Source of the DNA: a virus
DNA length: 56,011 nucleotides
Direction: 5' to 3' (one strand)
IMG/VR virus record: IMGVR_UViG_3300050821_002508
Coordinates: 1 to 56,011 of that record
The stretch's first letter is position 1. Every line of letters begins with the position of its first letter. Both the position numbers and the translations under genes were made by a program. The notes under the pieces were generated by a model that worked only from the letters and a program-made list of their open reading frames with translations, had not been told where the DNA came from and did no database searches. Of the stretch, positions 14,015 to 21,367 are shown one piece after another.

Positions 14015-14742
14015 TGGCCGAAAAATGGAGCAAGTCTGAAAGTATCGCACAACTGGTAACCGCGCTCGCCGAAGCTCAACTGAAATTCGATCCGGTGCTC
14101 AAGGATTCCGATAACCCGGCCTACAGGTCTAAGTACGCCGACCTGCAAAGTGTTATTAGTGCAACCATGCCGCACCTTGCCTCGTTTGGCCTGTCGGTGA
14201 TTCAGATGCCTCATGCGGAATTTGGGGTCGATGATGCCAAGATGTTAACTCTCACAACCTTATTAGCTCACAAGTCGGGCGAATGGATCAGTTCTGATCT
14301 GACCCTTCCGGCCATGATGCGCGAACGCTTCGATGCTCAATCGGTAGGCTCGGCAATTACGTATGGCCGCAGATACGCTCTACAGGCCATGCTTGGGGTA
14401 GCCGCAGAGATTGACGATGACGGCAACCGGGCTGCTGGTGTGGGATCAAAGGAAGTAGCTCAAGCTGTCGGGAAGCAAAAAGCGAGTGAGGTCAAGGCAA
14501 AGGTCAAAAACCCGCAAGAGGGGATTATGCTGGTTCCTTTCGGTGAAAACACCGTGGTCCTCGCTGGCAATGGAGTCTCGATTGCCAGAGCGCAAATGAA
14601 CGAGGAACAAAAATCGAAGTATCATATCAGGTTCAATGACGTAGCCAGAGGCTTTACGCTTCCACTCTCCGAAGCCCTGCCTTTCCAATCCATGTGCGAG
14701 AAATTCGGAATCGAATGCCTGTTCTCGGATGCTCAGGTATGA
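14014..14742 (+). CDS. erf: ERF-family ssDNA-annealing recombinase
   Basis: A 242-residue protein with the ERF signature: PAYRSKYADLQSVISATMP in the first third, then FDAQSVGSAITYGRRYALQA followed by MLGVAAEIDDDGN. ERF proteins form rings on single-stranded DNA and promote strand annealing in phage recombination, replication and genome circularisation. The last 70 residues are divergent. It is the clearest DNA-metabolism gene of the rightward operon and matches the presence of HNH and VRR-NUC nucleases downstream. Confidence 0.92.
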   Translation: MAEKWSKSESIAQLVTALAEAQLKFDPVLKDSDNPAYRSKYADLQSVISATMPHLASFGLSVIQMPHAEFGVDDAKMLTLTTLLAHKSGEWISSDLTLPAMMRERFDAQSVGSAITYGRRYALQAMLGVAAEIDDDGNRAAGVGSKEVAQAVGKQKASEVKAKVKNPQEGIMLVPFGENTVVLAGNGVSIARAQMNEEQKSKYHIRFNDVARGFTLPLSEALPFQSMCEKFGIECLFSDAQV

Positions 14743-14837
14743 AGAAACTTCTAGCCCGGCTCTTCGAGACACGCATCGAAACTCCGGCCGGAGAGATCAA
14801 TCGAAGGATCAAACAGTTGCGCGTGGGCCGAAAATGA
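14739..14837 (+). CDS. Very small basic protein
   Basis: A 32-residue frame (MKKLLARLFETRIET) flanked by perfect ATGA overlaps on both sides, which argues that it is translated. It is basic and predicted helical. No function is known. Its end is one of the repeated GGCCGAAAATGA gene junctions. Confidence 0.55.
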   Translation: MKKLLARLFETRIETPAGEINRRIKQLRVGRK

Positions 14838-15010
14838 GAATTCCATCTGAAACAACAAGGTTTCTTATTTCTTTTTTCTCTTGTTTGTTCCTAATCGCTG
14901 GCCTAGGGGGATCGGTTGCCTTGCTTAGTGCGTCCATTGTATTTCAGAGTTGGAGATTGGGAATTTGTTTCGTCGCCTTTGTGGCTTTTTTCTTTTCATG
15001 CATAACTTGA
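14834..15010 (+). CDS. Small two-span membrane protein
   Basis: A 58-residue protein with two hydrophobic segments (FLISFFSCLFLIAGLGGSVA and SWRLGICFVAFVAFFF) joined by a short turn. Start ATG overlaps the previous stop. Holin-like size, but it is far from the lysis genes, so another role is as likely. Confidence 0.6.
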   Translation: MRIPSETTRFLISFFSCLFLIAGLGGSVALLSASIVFQSWRLGICFVAFVAFFFSCIT

Positions 15011-15027
15011 CAGTTGCGGAGTCAAAA

Positions 15028-15219
15028 ATGAAACCGAAACAGTCGCAGGCGAAACGCTTGCCGACATTGTGCCAGTGCGTCCATAGATACGATGAGCACT
15101 ATACAAGCGAACATTATTCAGGGTGCTGGCACCAATTTCGAGATGACAGTTACTGCAAGTGCGAAGGATTTTGCTTGCCCGAAAAATCGGACTTGACGGA
15201 GCGTAAGCGTGCGCGATAG
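15028..15219 (+). CDS. Cys/His-rich small protein
   Basis: A 63-residue protein from the ATG at 15028 (site GCGGAG). CQCVHRYDEH, then SGCWHQF and CKCEGFC, give many Cys and His residues, probably binding one or two zinc ions. Unknown function. Confidence 0.55.
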   Translation: MKPKQSQAKRLPTLCQCVHRYDEHYTSEHYSGCWHQFRDDSYCKCEGFCLPEKSDLTERKRAR

Positions 15220-15234
15220 CCGGGCTGGCCGAAA

Positions 15235-15768
15235 ATGAGAATCGAAAGAACGTGGGAAATGCCAAACAAGTATACTTTCGCGTTATCGAGTGCCCGGAAT
15301 CTTCTCCTCGAGGAAATGTCTGGTGAGTATGTCGATCCTTTTGCTGGCATGAATAGCCCGGCACACATTACAAACGATATAAATGCGGATTGTCCTACTA
15401 CATTCCACAGAGATGCCACAGAATTCTTGGAGTCTTTACAAACGAATGCCTTCGACGGTGCGCTATTTGATCCACCATATTCCGCGTTCCAAGTAGTAAA
15501 GAGCTATGGACTGCGTTCCGATGGAGAACCTAGACTAGAACAGCTTCACTCTAGATGTAAGGATGATTTGTCTAGATTGGTTCGACCCGGAGGGAAAGTA
15601 ATCTGTTTCGGGTGGAACTCTTCAGGTATGGGAGAGAAAAGAGGGTTTTTATTGCAGCGCGTTCTCTTAATTTGCCACGGCGGGGCGCACAACGACACCA
15701 TTGTTACCGTGGAAACTAAAATTCAATCTAGTTTTGATTTTGGGGTTGACTTTGAGGTCCGAAAATGA
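15235..15768 (+). CDS. DNA adenine/cytosine methyltransferase, compact
   Basis: A 177-residue protein with VDPFAG (SAM motif I, residues 33-38) and FDPPYS (catalytic motif IV, residues 78-83), the order used by amino-methyltransferases acting on N6-adenine or N4-cytosine. LSRLVRPGGKVICFGW supports the fold. It lacks a sizeable target-recognition domain, so specificity may be short, as for orphan phage methylases. No partner restriction enzyme was seen, so self-protection against host restriction is the likely role. Confidence 0.85.
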   Translation: MRIERTWEMPNKYTFALSSARNLLLEEMSGEYVDPFAGMNSPAHITNDINADCPTTFHRDATEFLESLQTNAFDGALFDPPYSAFQVVKSYGLRSDGEPRLEQLHSRCKDDLSRLVRPGGKVICFGWNSSGMGEKRGFLLQRVLLICHGGAHNDTIVTVETKIQSSFDFGVDFEVRK

Positions 15769-16367
15769 GTAATCTAATCTCTGAAATTCGAGTGGGGCTG
15801 GAGGACGCTAGATTATCCCGCCGGACAATCCCGCCCTCCACCGCCCCACGAGAGTTTCAAGTTAAGGATTGTCCGGCGAATGTCCTCAAAATCGTCCTCG
15901 CTAATCGAGATCACGTGCGCGGGCACCGCCATTGCCAATTCCCAACATCTAGGAATAAGTCCTGCTCCGTCTGGCTTGACGACAGGCAACCGCAGCTAGG
16001 TTCAGGGGTTGGTGTGTCTGCTATAAATGCGGGAGAAAAAGCAGGGGTGTGCATGGACAAGTATTTTCGAAGACAAATTAAGAAACGGTCACGCGGTATT
16101 TGCGAACGGTGCAATCTATTTACGGCAGAACACATTCATCATTTGACGTATGCGAGATTCGGACACGAGCGGCTTGAGGATGTGCAGCACGTATGCCTAG
16201 GTTGCCATGAGTTTTTTCATCCACACCACAACTTTCGGAGCAATGATGGAACCCACAAGAAAGAGCGCAAACTGAACTGGGCTTCTATCGAAAAGCAGGC
16301 CAAAAAGGAATTGGCGGAAGCTGCTCGATTCAACAACATGCCATTGAGTCGCCGGAGGTCATTTTGA
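15765..16367 (+). CDS. HNH endonuclease-like protein
   Basis: A 200-residue frame. The last 100 residues hold an HNH fold: CERCNLFTAEHIHHLTYAR, then HVCLGCHEFFHPHHN, with two CxxC pairs for structural zinc. The first 95 residues look low in structure, and a different frame there reads CVCYKCG, so either a frameshift or a shorter gene starting at the ATG at 16053 is possible. The cascade overlap (ATGA) supports 15765. A role in packaging nicking, homing or DNA processing cannot be separated. Confidence 0.65.
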   Translation: MSNLISEIRVGLEDARLSRRTIPPSTAPREFQVKDCPANVLKIVLANRDHVRGHRHCQFPTSRNKSCSVWLDDRQPQLGSGVGVSAINAGEKAGVCMDKYFRRQIKKRSRGICERCNLFTAEHIHHLTYARFGHERLEDVQHVCLGCHEFFHPHHNFRSNDGTHKKERKLNWASIEKQAKKELAEAARFNNMPLSRRRSF

Positions 16368-16684
16368 GTGAACTTTTCATAGCCTATAAGGGAAGGTGTT
16401 TTGAGGTTTCCGAGGTTCGATTCGTTAAGCATATCGAAACGTACCCTGACGTGCATGTATGGCGCGAGTATTGGCTGATGGATGATTGGCTCGAAGCGAA
16501 TCCAAAACGCCGAAAAAGAAATTATGATCGCTTCATTACGAACTGGCTCAAATCCGAGCAGCGCAAAGCATCGGAACGCCGGAAAGAAATAGATGTAGGT
16601 CGGGGACCATCGTCCGATGTGCCGACGGTTAGCCTGGTTCGACCCGAAGTGCTGGAACGTATCCGAGCGAGGGATCGAAAATGA
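16364..16684 (+). CDS. Replication-helper-like protein (DnaT/phage replication C-terminal motif)
   Basis: A 106-residue protein that begins with TTG overlapping the HNH stop. The core YWLMDDWLEANPKRRKRNYD followed by RFITNWLKSEQRK matches the short C-terminal module of many phage replication-initiation and DnaT-like proteins, which contacts ssDNA or helicase-loader partners. The usual N-terminal initiator domain is missing, so this is a stand-alone module. It is the only hint of replication initiation in the genome. Confidence 0.6.
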   Translation: MSELFIAYKGRCFEVSEVRFVKHIETYPDVHVWREYWLMDDWLEANPKRRKRNYDRFITNWLKSEQRKASERRKEIDVGRGPSSDVPTVSLVRPEVLERIRARDRK

Positions 16685-16923
16685 AAGCACAATGGAAAGA
16701 CGGACAATATGGCTTGATTAGCCTCGATTTGCCGGGAGGTTTTCGAGCCACTGTGATTTGGGACTCGATGCAACCCAAAGACAGCCCCGATTACCAGTCC
16801 GGCTACAAAGTATCCTTCGAGCGCGTAACCATTAAAGCTCACTTTTTGTCAATCGAGGAAGCGAAAACAGCAGCAGAAAATTTGGCGCGACGTAAACTCA
16901 CCGAAGCGTTGGAATCTTTGTGA
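16681..16923 (+). CDS. Hypothetical small protein
   Basis: An 80-residue protein (MKAQWKDGQYGLISLDLPGG) predicted as a beta-rich half followed by a long helix (EEAKTAAENLARRKLTEAL). Start at a CGAAAATGA junction. No family is recognised. Confidence 0.6.
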   Translation: MKAQWKDGQYGLISLDLPGGFRATVIWDSMQPKDSPDYQSGYKVSFERVTIKAHFLSIEEAKTAAENLARRKLTEALESL

Positions 16924-17126
16924 CGAAACTCGGCAATGAACTCATGCGCCGGATCGGCAAATCCGACCGGGAAACCAATCCCCGCCTCAGCGCGAGCGAA
17001 TCGGAACTCGAATACCAGAACGTATTTTCCTTCGTCACTGAAATCGAGAAACTCGGAAAGTGTATGCCGAAAAAGAAGTGGATCAGGGTGCTCAGGATTG
17101 CACTTCGCAGGGCGGAGGGGAAATGA
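16920..17126 (+). CDS. Hypothetical small protein
   Basis: A 68-residue, highly charged helical protein with a GTG start overlapping the previous stop (GTGA). It ends basic (KKKWIRVLRIALRRAEGK). Unknown. Confidence 0.5.
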   Translation: MTKLGNELMRRIGKSDRETNPRLSASESELEYQNVFSFVTEIEKLGKCMPKKKWIRVLRIALRRAEGK

Positions 17127-17329
17127 AGGTGAGCTATTGTCTTTGCGGCAAGCCGAAAGCCAGATATTCAGGACGATGCATGGAATGTTACCGCGCGGGA
17201 ATCGGTGCGGAAGAAATAGTTCAAGTTCCGACCATTAATTTCGATTGGATCAGGGAAGCATTTTCGGAACTGATTGCGTCCTCGGAGGGAACCTTGGATT
17301 GCCGAACGCCGAAAGAAATATTGAAATAG
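17123..17329 (+). CDS. Zinc-ribbon small protein
   Basis: A 68-residue protein opening MKVSYCLCGKPKARYSGRCM and continuing to ECYRAG; CxC plus CxxC make one zinc site. A helix-rich remainder follows. ATGA overlap with the previous gene. It ends just before the internal promoter at 17333. Confidence 0.6.
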   Translation: MKVSYCLCGKPKARYSGRCMECYRAGIGAEEIVQVPTINFDWIREAFSELIASSEGTLDCRTPKEILK

Positions 17330-17332
17330 GTC

Positions 17333-17362
17333 TTGACACTATTCGGTAACTATGACTATTAT
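17333..17362 (+). promoter_or_regulatory. Internal rightward promoter
   Basis: TTGACA (17333-17338) is followed after 18 bases by TATTAT (17357-17362). It lies in the only clear gap of this part of the operon and would give a transcript beginning close to the ATG at 17370. Confidence 0.65.
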
Positions 17363-17369
17363 GAGGAAT

Positions 17370-17573
17370 ATGAACAGTTGCGCACCCGTTCGATGTGGAA
17401 GATGTAATTATGAATGGACTCCGAGAATGACGATTTGGAATTCCCGGACCGGGCAGGTCAAGCCAAAGGAATGCCCGAACTGCAAGAGTCGGCGATGGAA
17501 CGAGCCAAAACCGGCCTCTAAGATGCCAAATAACGCATTGCCAGACGCCGTAGCGCGTTCGAGGGCAAAGTAA
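17370..17573 (+). CDS. Zinc-ribbon protein
   Basis: A 67-residue protein: CGRCNYEWTPR near the start, KPKECPNCKSRRWNEP in the middle. This two-CxxC ribbon with a tryptophan after each pair is common in small phage and archaeal proteins. The ATG at 17370 is chosen because earlier in-frame ATGs lie inside the promoter. DNA or RNA binding is likely but unproven. Confidence 0.65.
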   Translation: MNSCAPVRCGRCNYEWTPRMTIWNSRTGQVKPKECPNCKSRRWNEPKPASKMPNNALPDAVARSRAK

Positions 17574-17574
17574 C

Positions 17575-17733
17575 GTGGGTAGAGGCATCCAAGTCTGTGC
17601 GTGCGGCCATGACCATTTAAGCGTCGGAAAGAAGGGTGAGGCTGTCTTGACCGAGGAGTGCTTATTTTCGGAGAAATGGAAGTTCTGCCAGTGCCATGAA
17701 TTCCGGCCCCGGCCAGTGAGGGAAGCCAAGTGA
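17575..17733 (+). CDS. Cys/His-rich mini-protein
   Basis: A 52-residue frame from GTG 17575, with CACGHDH near residue 8 and FCQCHEF near residue 37, consistent with one zinc site. Its stop overlaps the next GTG start by four bases. The 19-base sequence at its end (17715-17733) is repeated before the gene at 17980. Confidence 0.55.
   Translation: MGRGIQVCACGHDHLSVGKKGEAVLTEECLFSEKWKFCQCHEFRPRPVREAK
17715..17733 (+). repeat. 19-bp direct repeat at gene junctions (second copy 17965-17983)
   Basis: AGTGAGGGAAGCCAAGTGA occurs at both places. Each copy carries a GAGGG ribosome site and ends at a GTGA start, so the repeat works as a portable translation-start cassette. Confidence 0.75.
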
Positions 17734-17969
17734 GTGAAAAACCGACCAGAACGCAACGCAATCCTGATTATGCGAAGGTTAACAGGAAAGCCATGAAACG
17801 TATTGATTTTCACCGCTCAGTGGCATGGAAGTGGGTTTGCGAAAACCATCCTGAAATCGCTAATGCGATCCGAGAAGAAGCATTAAGGATTTGGCCTTCA
17901 CCGACTAAGGACAAGGTTCGATCCAAGTTGTTTATTGATTTTCTTGATTCGCTTAAGAAATCGAAGTGA
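17730..17969 (+). CDS. Hypothetical basic protein
   Basis: A 79-residue protein with GTG start in a GTGA overlap. It has HRSVAWKWVCENHPEIANAI in the middle and a Lys-rich end, and is helical throughout. No family is recognised. Confidence 0.55.
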   Translation: MSEKPTRTQRNPDYAKVNRKAMKRIDFHRSVAWKWVCENHPEIANAIREEALRIWPSPTKDKVRSKLFIDFLDSLKKSK

Positions 17970-17979
17970 GGGAAGCCAA

Positions 17980-18207
17980 GTGACCGACGAAGCCGATTTG
18001 TGGCGTTCATGGCATCAGATTCTTCCGTTGCCTGTATATGACCGATTGATCGTCCAACTTTCGAGGTTGGGCCGGGTCAATGGAATTGCGGTGGAAGCGT
18101 TTCTTCGAGACGACAAGTTCAAGCAGGAGCATGGGCCTAGAGTCGGAGTGATCGAAACGCTGATTCTGCTCTTGGAACGCTCGGATGATGAAAGCCTCCG
18201 GGTATGA
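17980..18207 (+). CDS. Hypothetical small protein
   Basis: A 75-residue protein with GTG start after GAGGGAAGCCAA. It contains WRSWHQILPLPVYDRLIVQL and a C-terminal helix (VIETLILLLERSDDE). The frame is open upstream to 17935, but the repeated start cassette fixes 17980. Unknown. Confidence 0.55.
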   Translation: MTDEADLWRSWHQILPLPVYDRLIVQLSRLGRVNGIAVEAFLRDDKFKQEHGPRVGVIETLILLLERSDDESLRV

Positions 18208-18545
18208 GATTCGCAAAGCTGGACCTGCACGCAACCAACGAGGCTCTGATTTCCGGCAGGTTTAAGGATAAGCGCAGCCGAATCGGAATTCGGCCCGACG
18301 GAACGCAACTCGTTCGACTATTCGGCAAGGACATGGAAGCCCTGCGAAATGAGGTATTCGAGCGGGATGGCCGATGCGTGGACTATGAATTCAGCGCAGT
18401 TGTAGGGGAATGCGATGGCCCAGATGAACTCTCTCACAAGATTCCAAGAGGGCGCGGCGGATCGGACACTCCGGAAAATACATGCCGAAGATGCAAAGTA
18501 CACCATATTTACTATGATCTGAATGGTTGCCCAGGTCATTTCTAG
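18204..18545 (+). CDS. HNH endonuclease
   Basis: A 113-residue protein. EVFERDGRCVD, then DELSHKIPRGRGGSDTPEN, then CRRCKVHH make a compact HNH motif with supporting cysteines. Start overlaps the previous stop (ATGA). Likely a nicking or junction-processing nuclease, or homing; it sits two genes from a VRR-NUC nuclease, which favours a DNA-recombination role. Confidence 0.75.
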   Translation: MRFAKLDLHATNEALISGRFKDKRSRIGIRPDGTQLVRLFGKDMEALRNEVFERDGRCVDYEFSAVVGECDGPDELSHKIPRGRGGSDTPENTCRRCKVHHIYYDLNGCPGHF

Positions 18546-18553
18546 GAGGGGAG

Positions 18554-18742
18554 ATGAAACTGCAAAAAATAATGTTCATTTCGATTCAAGGAAAAAAGAG
18601 CGATCCGTACTGCTATGCGGATGAACTTCCCGTCAACTGCATTGAGGATGATGGTCCTACTGTTGTGGGAACTTACAAACTTGTCGGGAAACGGACCTTG
18701 CTTAAAGGAATGATCGAAGCGAAGCGTAACAAATCGAAGTGA
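18554..18742 (+). CDS. Hypothetical small protein
   Basis: A 62-residue protein behind an excellent AGGAGGGG ribosome site. It reads MKLQKIMFISIQGKK and later IEDDGPTVVGTYKLV: a small beta fold with a basic helical end. Unknown. Confidence 0.65.
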   Translation: MKLQKIMFISIQGKKSDPYCYADELPVNCIEDDGPTVVGTYKLVGKRTLLKGMIEAKRNKSK

Positions 18743-18840
18743 CCGACCTGAGCGGGCAGTTATCGCTCGACTATTTTCTATCTTTCGAGACTCAGGCCAA
18801 GGGAGGAAAGGTTGCCGAAAAAAGGTCCATCCGAACATGA
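18739..18840 (+). CDS. Possible mini-gene
   Basis: A 33-residue frame with GTG in a GTGA overlap (TDLSGQLSLDYFLSFE). It overlaps the VRR-NUC start by 29 bases and may serve only to couple translation. Weakly supported. Confidence 0.35.
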   Translation: MTDLSGQLSLDYFLSFETQAKGGKVAEKRSIRT

Positions 18841-19129
18841 AACGCAGGGGCAGATTTTAGATTGGCTCAAGCATCGGCACATCTTCCATTACCGGCAAAA
18901 CACGGGCGGAGCCAAATTCAAGGGATATTACGTGAAGTTTGGGATTCCCGGCGCACCAGACATCGTGGCCGTGGTTCGTGGAAGGTTTATCGGAATTGAA
19001 GTCAAGAAAGCCGGAGAAGAACTTTCGAATAAGCAGGCCGATTTCAAGCTGGCACTTGAAGCAGCAGGCGGTTGCTATATCCGAGCCTATAGCGTCAAGG
19101 ACGTAGAAGAAGCCTTTGCATTATCGTGA
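18812..19129 (+). CDS. VRR-NUC domain nuclease
   Basis: A 105-residue protein with TTG start behind GGAGGAAAGG. The core GIPGAPDIVAVV followed by GRFIGIEVKKAGEELSNKQ is the PD-(D/E)xK catalytic centre of stand-alone VRR-NUC proteins: the aspartate of APD, then ExK in IEVKK. HYRQNTGG upstream is typical. These phage nucleases act on structured or single-stranded DNA, often as Holliday-junction-type enzymes. Confidence 0.88.
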   Translation: MPKKGPSEHETQGQILDWLKHRHIFHYRQNTGGAKFKGYYVKFGIPGAPDIVAVVRGRFIGIEVKKAGEELSNKQADFKLALEAAGGCYIRAYSVKDVEEAFALS

Positions 19130-19162
19130 GCGGTATTTTTTCGCTCGAAAAAGAGGAACCTC

Positions 19163-19633
19163 ATGGACCCGGAATCACTTGCCGAGAAATTTCACGAAGC
19201 CTACGAACGGCTTGCGCCGAAGTTTCGATACGTAACTCGGCTCAGTACAGCCGTTCCTTGGGATGAAGTTCCACACTCCAACAAGGAACTGATGATCGCT
19301 GTGTGCGCCGAGATTCTCACTGACTTTCGGAACCAGGTCGAGGCGGTGACGATAGAAAGGGCGGCAATTGCGTGCGGGGAATCGGATGGATGGGATATGT
19401 ACCCGAAAGACTACGCCCGATTGGTACGCGCTCTCGGTTCCGACCCAACCTACCTCACCCGCTGGGACGAGAAGATGAAGGCCGAAGGGCGGTTGGAACA
19501 ACTGAAAAAGTTGCAGGACGTGGCCGAGTTAATTGGCGATCCCTACAAGATTTTCGGCCTGATTCAAGACAGCATTTCCGAATTCGAAGCCCTCAAGCTG
19601 TCCGCCGAGCGGCTGGCGGGAAGGGAGGAATAG
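19163..19633 (+). CDS. Conserved phage protein of unknown function
   Basis: A 156-residue protein. The first half, FHEAYERLAPKFRYVTRLST and then PWDEVPHSNKELMIAVCAEI, is a pattern I know from many phage replication regions without an assigned role. The second half is helical with a long charged coil. It follows the nuclease gene closely. Confidence 0.65.
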   Translation: MDPESLAEKFHEAYERLAPKFRYVTRLSTAVPWDEVPHSNKELMIAVCAEILTDFRNQVEAVTIERAAIACGESDGWDMYPKDYARLVRALGSDPTYLTRWDEKMKAEGRLEQLKKLQDVAELIGDPYKIFGLIQDSISEFEALKLSAERLAGREE

Positions 19634-19792
19634 ATGGCTTTTGGGGATGGAATATATGCCATATCGTCTAAAGTCGCTGATAAGTATGGAACATTTTGGG
19701 GAATTGTATTCTTTGCTCTTTCTATATTGCTGCCATGTGTTACAGGCTGGCTACTTTTTGGATGGTGGGCACGCACGCATTTGTGTCCGTAA
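19634..19792 (+). CDS. Small membrane protein
   Basis: A 52-residue protein behind GGGAGGA. One long hydrophobic span, FWGIVFFALSILLPCVTGWL and on, ends in WWARTHLCP. First of a run of small membrane proteins in this region. Unknown. Confidence 0.65.
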   Translation: MAFGDGIYAISSKVADKYGTFWGIVFFALSILLPCVTGWLLFGWWARTHLCP

Positions 19793-19823
19793 TCGCTCCA
19801 CTGGGCGAAGGGGTGAAGGGAAA

Positions 19824-19943
19824 ATGAATCTCGACCCAATAAAGCCGGAAGGAATTAACGTCGTGAGAGCGACCATTATTTTCGTAGTTGTACTTCTATG
19901 GCTACAGATTATCGCACGACTATGGAATGGAGTAATACGATGA
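19824..19943 (+). CDS. Small single-span membrane protein
   Basis: A 39-residue protein (MNLDPIKPEGINVVRA) with one hydrophobic span TIIFVVVLLWLQIIARL. GAAGGG precedes the ATG, and its stop overlaps the next start (ATGA). Unknown. Confidence 0.6.
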   Translation: MNLDPIKPEGINVVRATIIFVVVLLWLQIIARLWNGVIR

Positions 19944-20299
19944 CCCCCGACGCCGCCAAGCTCGCAGCCGCCGACATTCGGAAAGATTGGAAAGATAAAA
20001 GTCATACATCGAGGGACGGAACATACGTCCATGCGCCGACCGACGTGCTTTTAATCGCCGTCGAATCGGCCCTCGGCCCGCTGCTCGAACGAATCCAAGT
20101 GCTCGAAAAGGAACGGAAGGAGTTATTGAAATTTGTAAAGACTTATACGGGATGGAATGGTGACGGCCCTCTGAGTAGAGAAGAATATTATTGCGAGTTT
20201 TGTGGTGCGCATTCGGAAAATGATATTAAGATTCCCCATGATGTGAATTGCAGACGTGTCTTACTTTTAGCCGCCATCGAGAAATCAGGATCGCTATGA
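19940..20299 (+). CDS. Coiled-coil protein with zinc motif
   Basis: A 119-residue protein. Residues 1-70 are helical with a coiled coil (LERIQVLEKERKELLKFV); YYCEFCGAHSEND supplies a CxxC, and a later VNCRR adds a Cys. The ATG at 19940 is in an ATGA overlap. Unknown. Confidence 0.6.
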   Translation: MTPDAAKLAAADIRKDWKDKSHTSRDGTYVHAPTDVLLIAVESALGPLLERIQVLEKERKELLKFVKTYTGWNGDGPLSREEYYCEFCGAHSENDIKIPHDVNCRRVLLLAAIEKSGSL

Positions 20300-20721
20300 G
20301 CGCACCGAGGGATGAGCTTTGGGATAGAGTTTTATCTGGATTTTTGGGTGGTGTCCTAATAGGGATTCTGTGCCCACTACTTTATGTAGTTCCCCTCGCA
20401 AAAGCCGATGGCCCCACGGTTCTGGTGGCTAAGACAAACTCGGATTCCGATACTGCCCAGAACGATGGTACATATTTCAAAACAGGAAAGTGGCTTGCGT
20501 TCCCTCTTTCTCTTCTCTGCGGTGGTGCGGGAGGGGTCTTTTTTGGGGTCTATTTTGCCTATATCCATCGATGCGAATGGTGGGTTGCCCTCGGTCTTTT
20601 GAGTATCGCCGCCGGACTCTGTATTTTCATTTATGGGTTGAATAGGGTCTTCGAGCATATATTTATTACTGTACCACCCGTTTCGGAATGGATACGGAGC
20701 ACGCTCAATGCCACAATTTAA
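20296..20721 (+). CDS. Multi-span membrane protein
   Basis: A 141-residue protein starting MSAPRDELWDRV. Three to four hydrophobic segments are visible (LGGVLIGILCPLLYVVPLA, WLAFPLSLLCGGAGGVFFGV, and WWVALGLLSIAAGLCIFIYG). Its start sequence ATGAGCGCACCGA is repeated at the starts of two following genes. Role unknown; superinfection exclusion or membrane modification are options. Confidence 0.6.
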   Translation: MSAPRDELWDRVLSGFLGGVLIGILCPLLYVVPLAKADGPTVLVAKTNSDSDTAQNDGTYFKTGKWLAFPLSLLCGGAGGVFFGVYFAYIHRCEWWVALGLLSIAAGLCIFIYGLNRVFEHIFITVPPVSEWIRSTLNATI

Positions 20722-20812
20722 TGATCTTGGTCCCCTATTAGGACACTACCGATTTTTGGTCATCATTCTTATTTGGGTCATTCTTTCGGCATTAGAGGCA
20801 TTGACCCGATGA
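20708..20812 (+). CDS. Small single-span membrane protein
   Basis: A 34-residue protein with span FLVIILIWVILSALEAL. It overlaps the previous gene by 14 bases and the next by four. Probably real because of the overlaps and the hydrophobic pattern. Unknown. Confidence 0.5.
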   Translation: MPQFNDLGPLLGHYRFLVIILIWVILSALEALTR

Positions 20813-20934
20813 GCGCACCGAAAAAATATGCACTGATTGGATTCGCAATCGTTCTTGCGCCATTCGGTTTCTATGGATGGCTTGCTCTGGTTGCCAAATT
20901 TCTAAATATTGTGTTCGTGTGGGCAAACCGATGA
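20809..20934 (+). CDS. Small membrane protein
   Basis: A 41-residue protein (MSAPKKYALIGFAIVLAPFG) with one or two spans. It is flanked by ATGA overlaps at both ends. It shares its first codons with the genes at 20296 and 20931 at the DNA level. Unknown. Confidence 0.55.
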   Translation: MSAPKKYALIGFAIVLAPFGFYGWLALVAKFLNIVFVWANR

Positions 20935-21140
20935 GCGCACCGAAGCACAAGCCGAAGTTTATGGTCGGCCAGCGAGTTCGTCGCAAGGATGGCTGTATTT
21001 TCATTGTTGATGAAATTTTGGATGTCGGCACTCTCGGCAAACCGACACTTATCGTCAGGCGGAGGGGGAACCCAGATTCTGTAGTCGAGGAATTGCAATC
21101 TGAATTTACACCTATCACCATCAAGGAGCGTACCCGATGA
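20931..21140 (+). CDS. Small SH3-like protein
   Basis: A 69-residue protein: MSAPKHKPKFMVGQRVRRKD, then IFIVDEILDVG, then PTLIVRRRG. The FxVGQxV opening with alternating strands is typical of small SH3-like barrels. A similar protein is encoded at 23369, so they may be paralogues. Nucleic-acid or protein binding is likely. Confidence 0.6.
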   Translation: MSAPKHKPKFMVGQRVRRKDGCIFIVDEILDVGTLGKPTLIVRRRGNPDSVVEELQSEFTPITIKERTR

Positions 21141-21364
21141 CCCACTCCGATCTATCCGCTCCGAAACGTAGCGTGGTTCGCCAAGTGTGGCATCTCAATC
21201 TTCCAGCGATTTTGGGGCTAGTAATCGCTTCGATTTGGGTACCGTTTCCTTTATATGAAATTGTTCGCTATTGGCCCAGTCTGAATGACGGGTTCATTCT
21301 TGTTTTCGGTGGTTTGTTGTTAGGAATCGTCGGAATAGCAGCAGGATTTGACGAAAGGTCGTGA
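21137..21364 (+). CDS. Two-span membrane protein
   Basis: A 75-residue protein with spans LPAILGLVIASIWVPFPLY and FILVFGGLLLGIVGIAAGF. ATGA overlap with the previous gene. Last of the small membrane-protein run. Unknown. Confidence 0.6.
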   Translation: MTHSDLSAPKRSVVRQVWHLNLPAILGLVIASIWVPFPLYEIVRYWPSLNDGFILVFGGLLLGIVGIAAGFDERS

Positions 21365-21367
21365 ATC

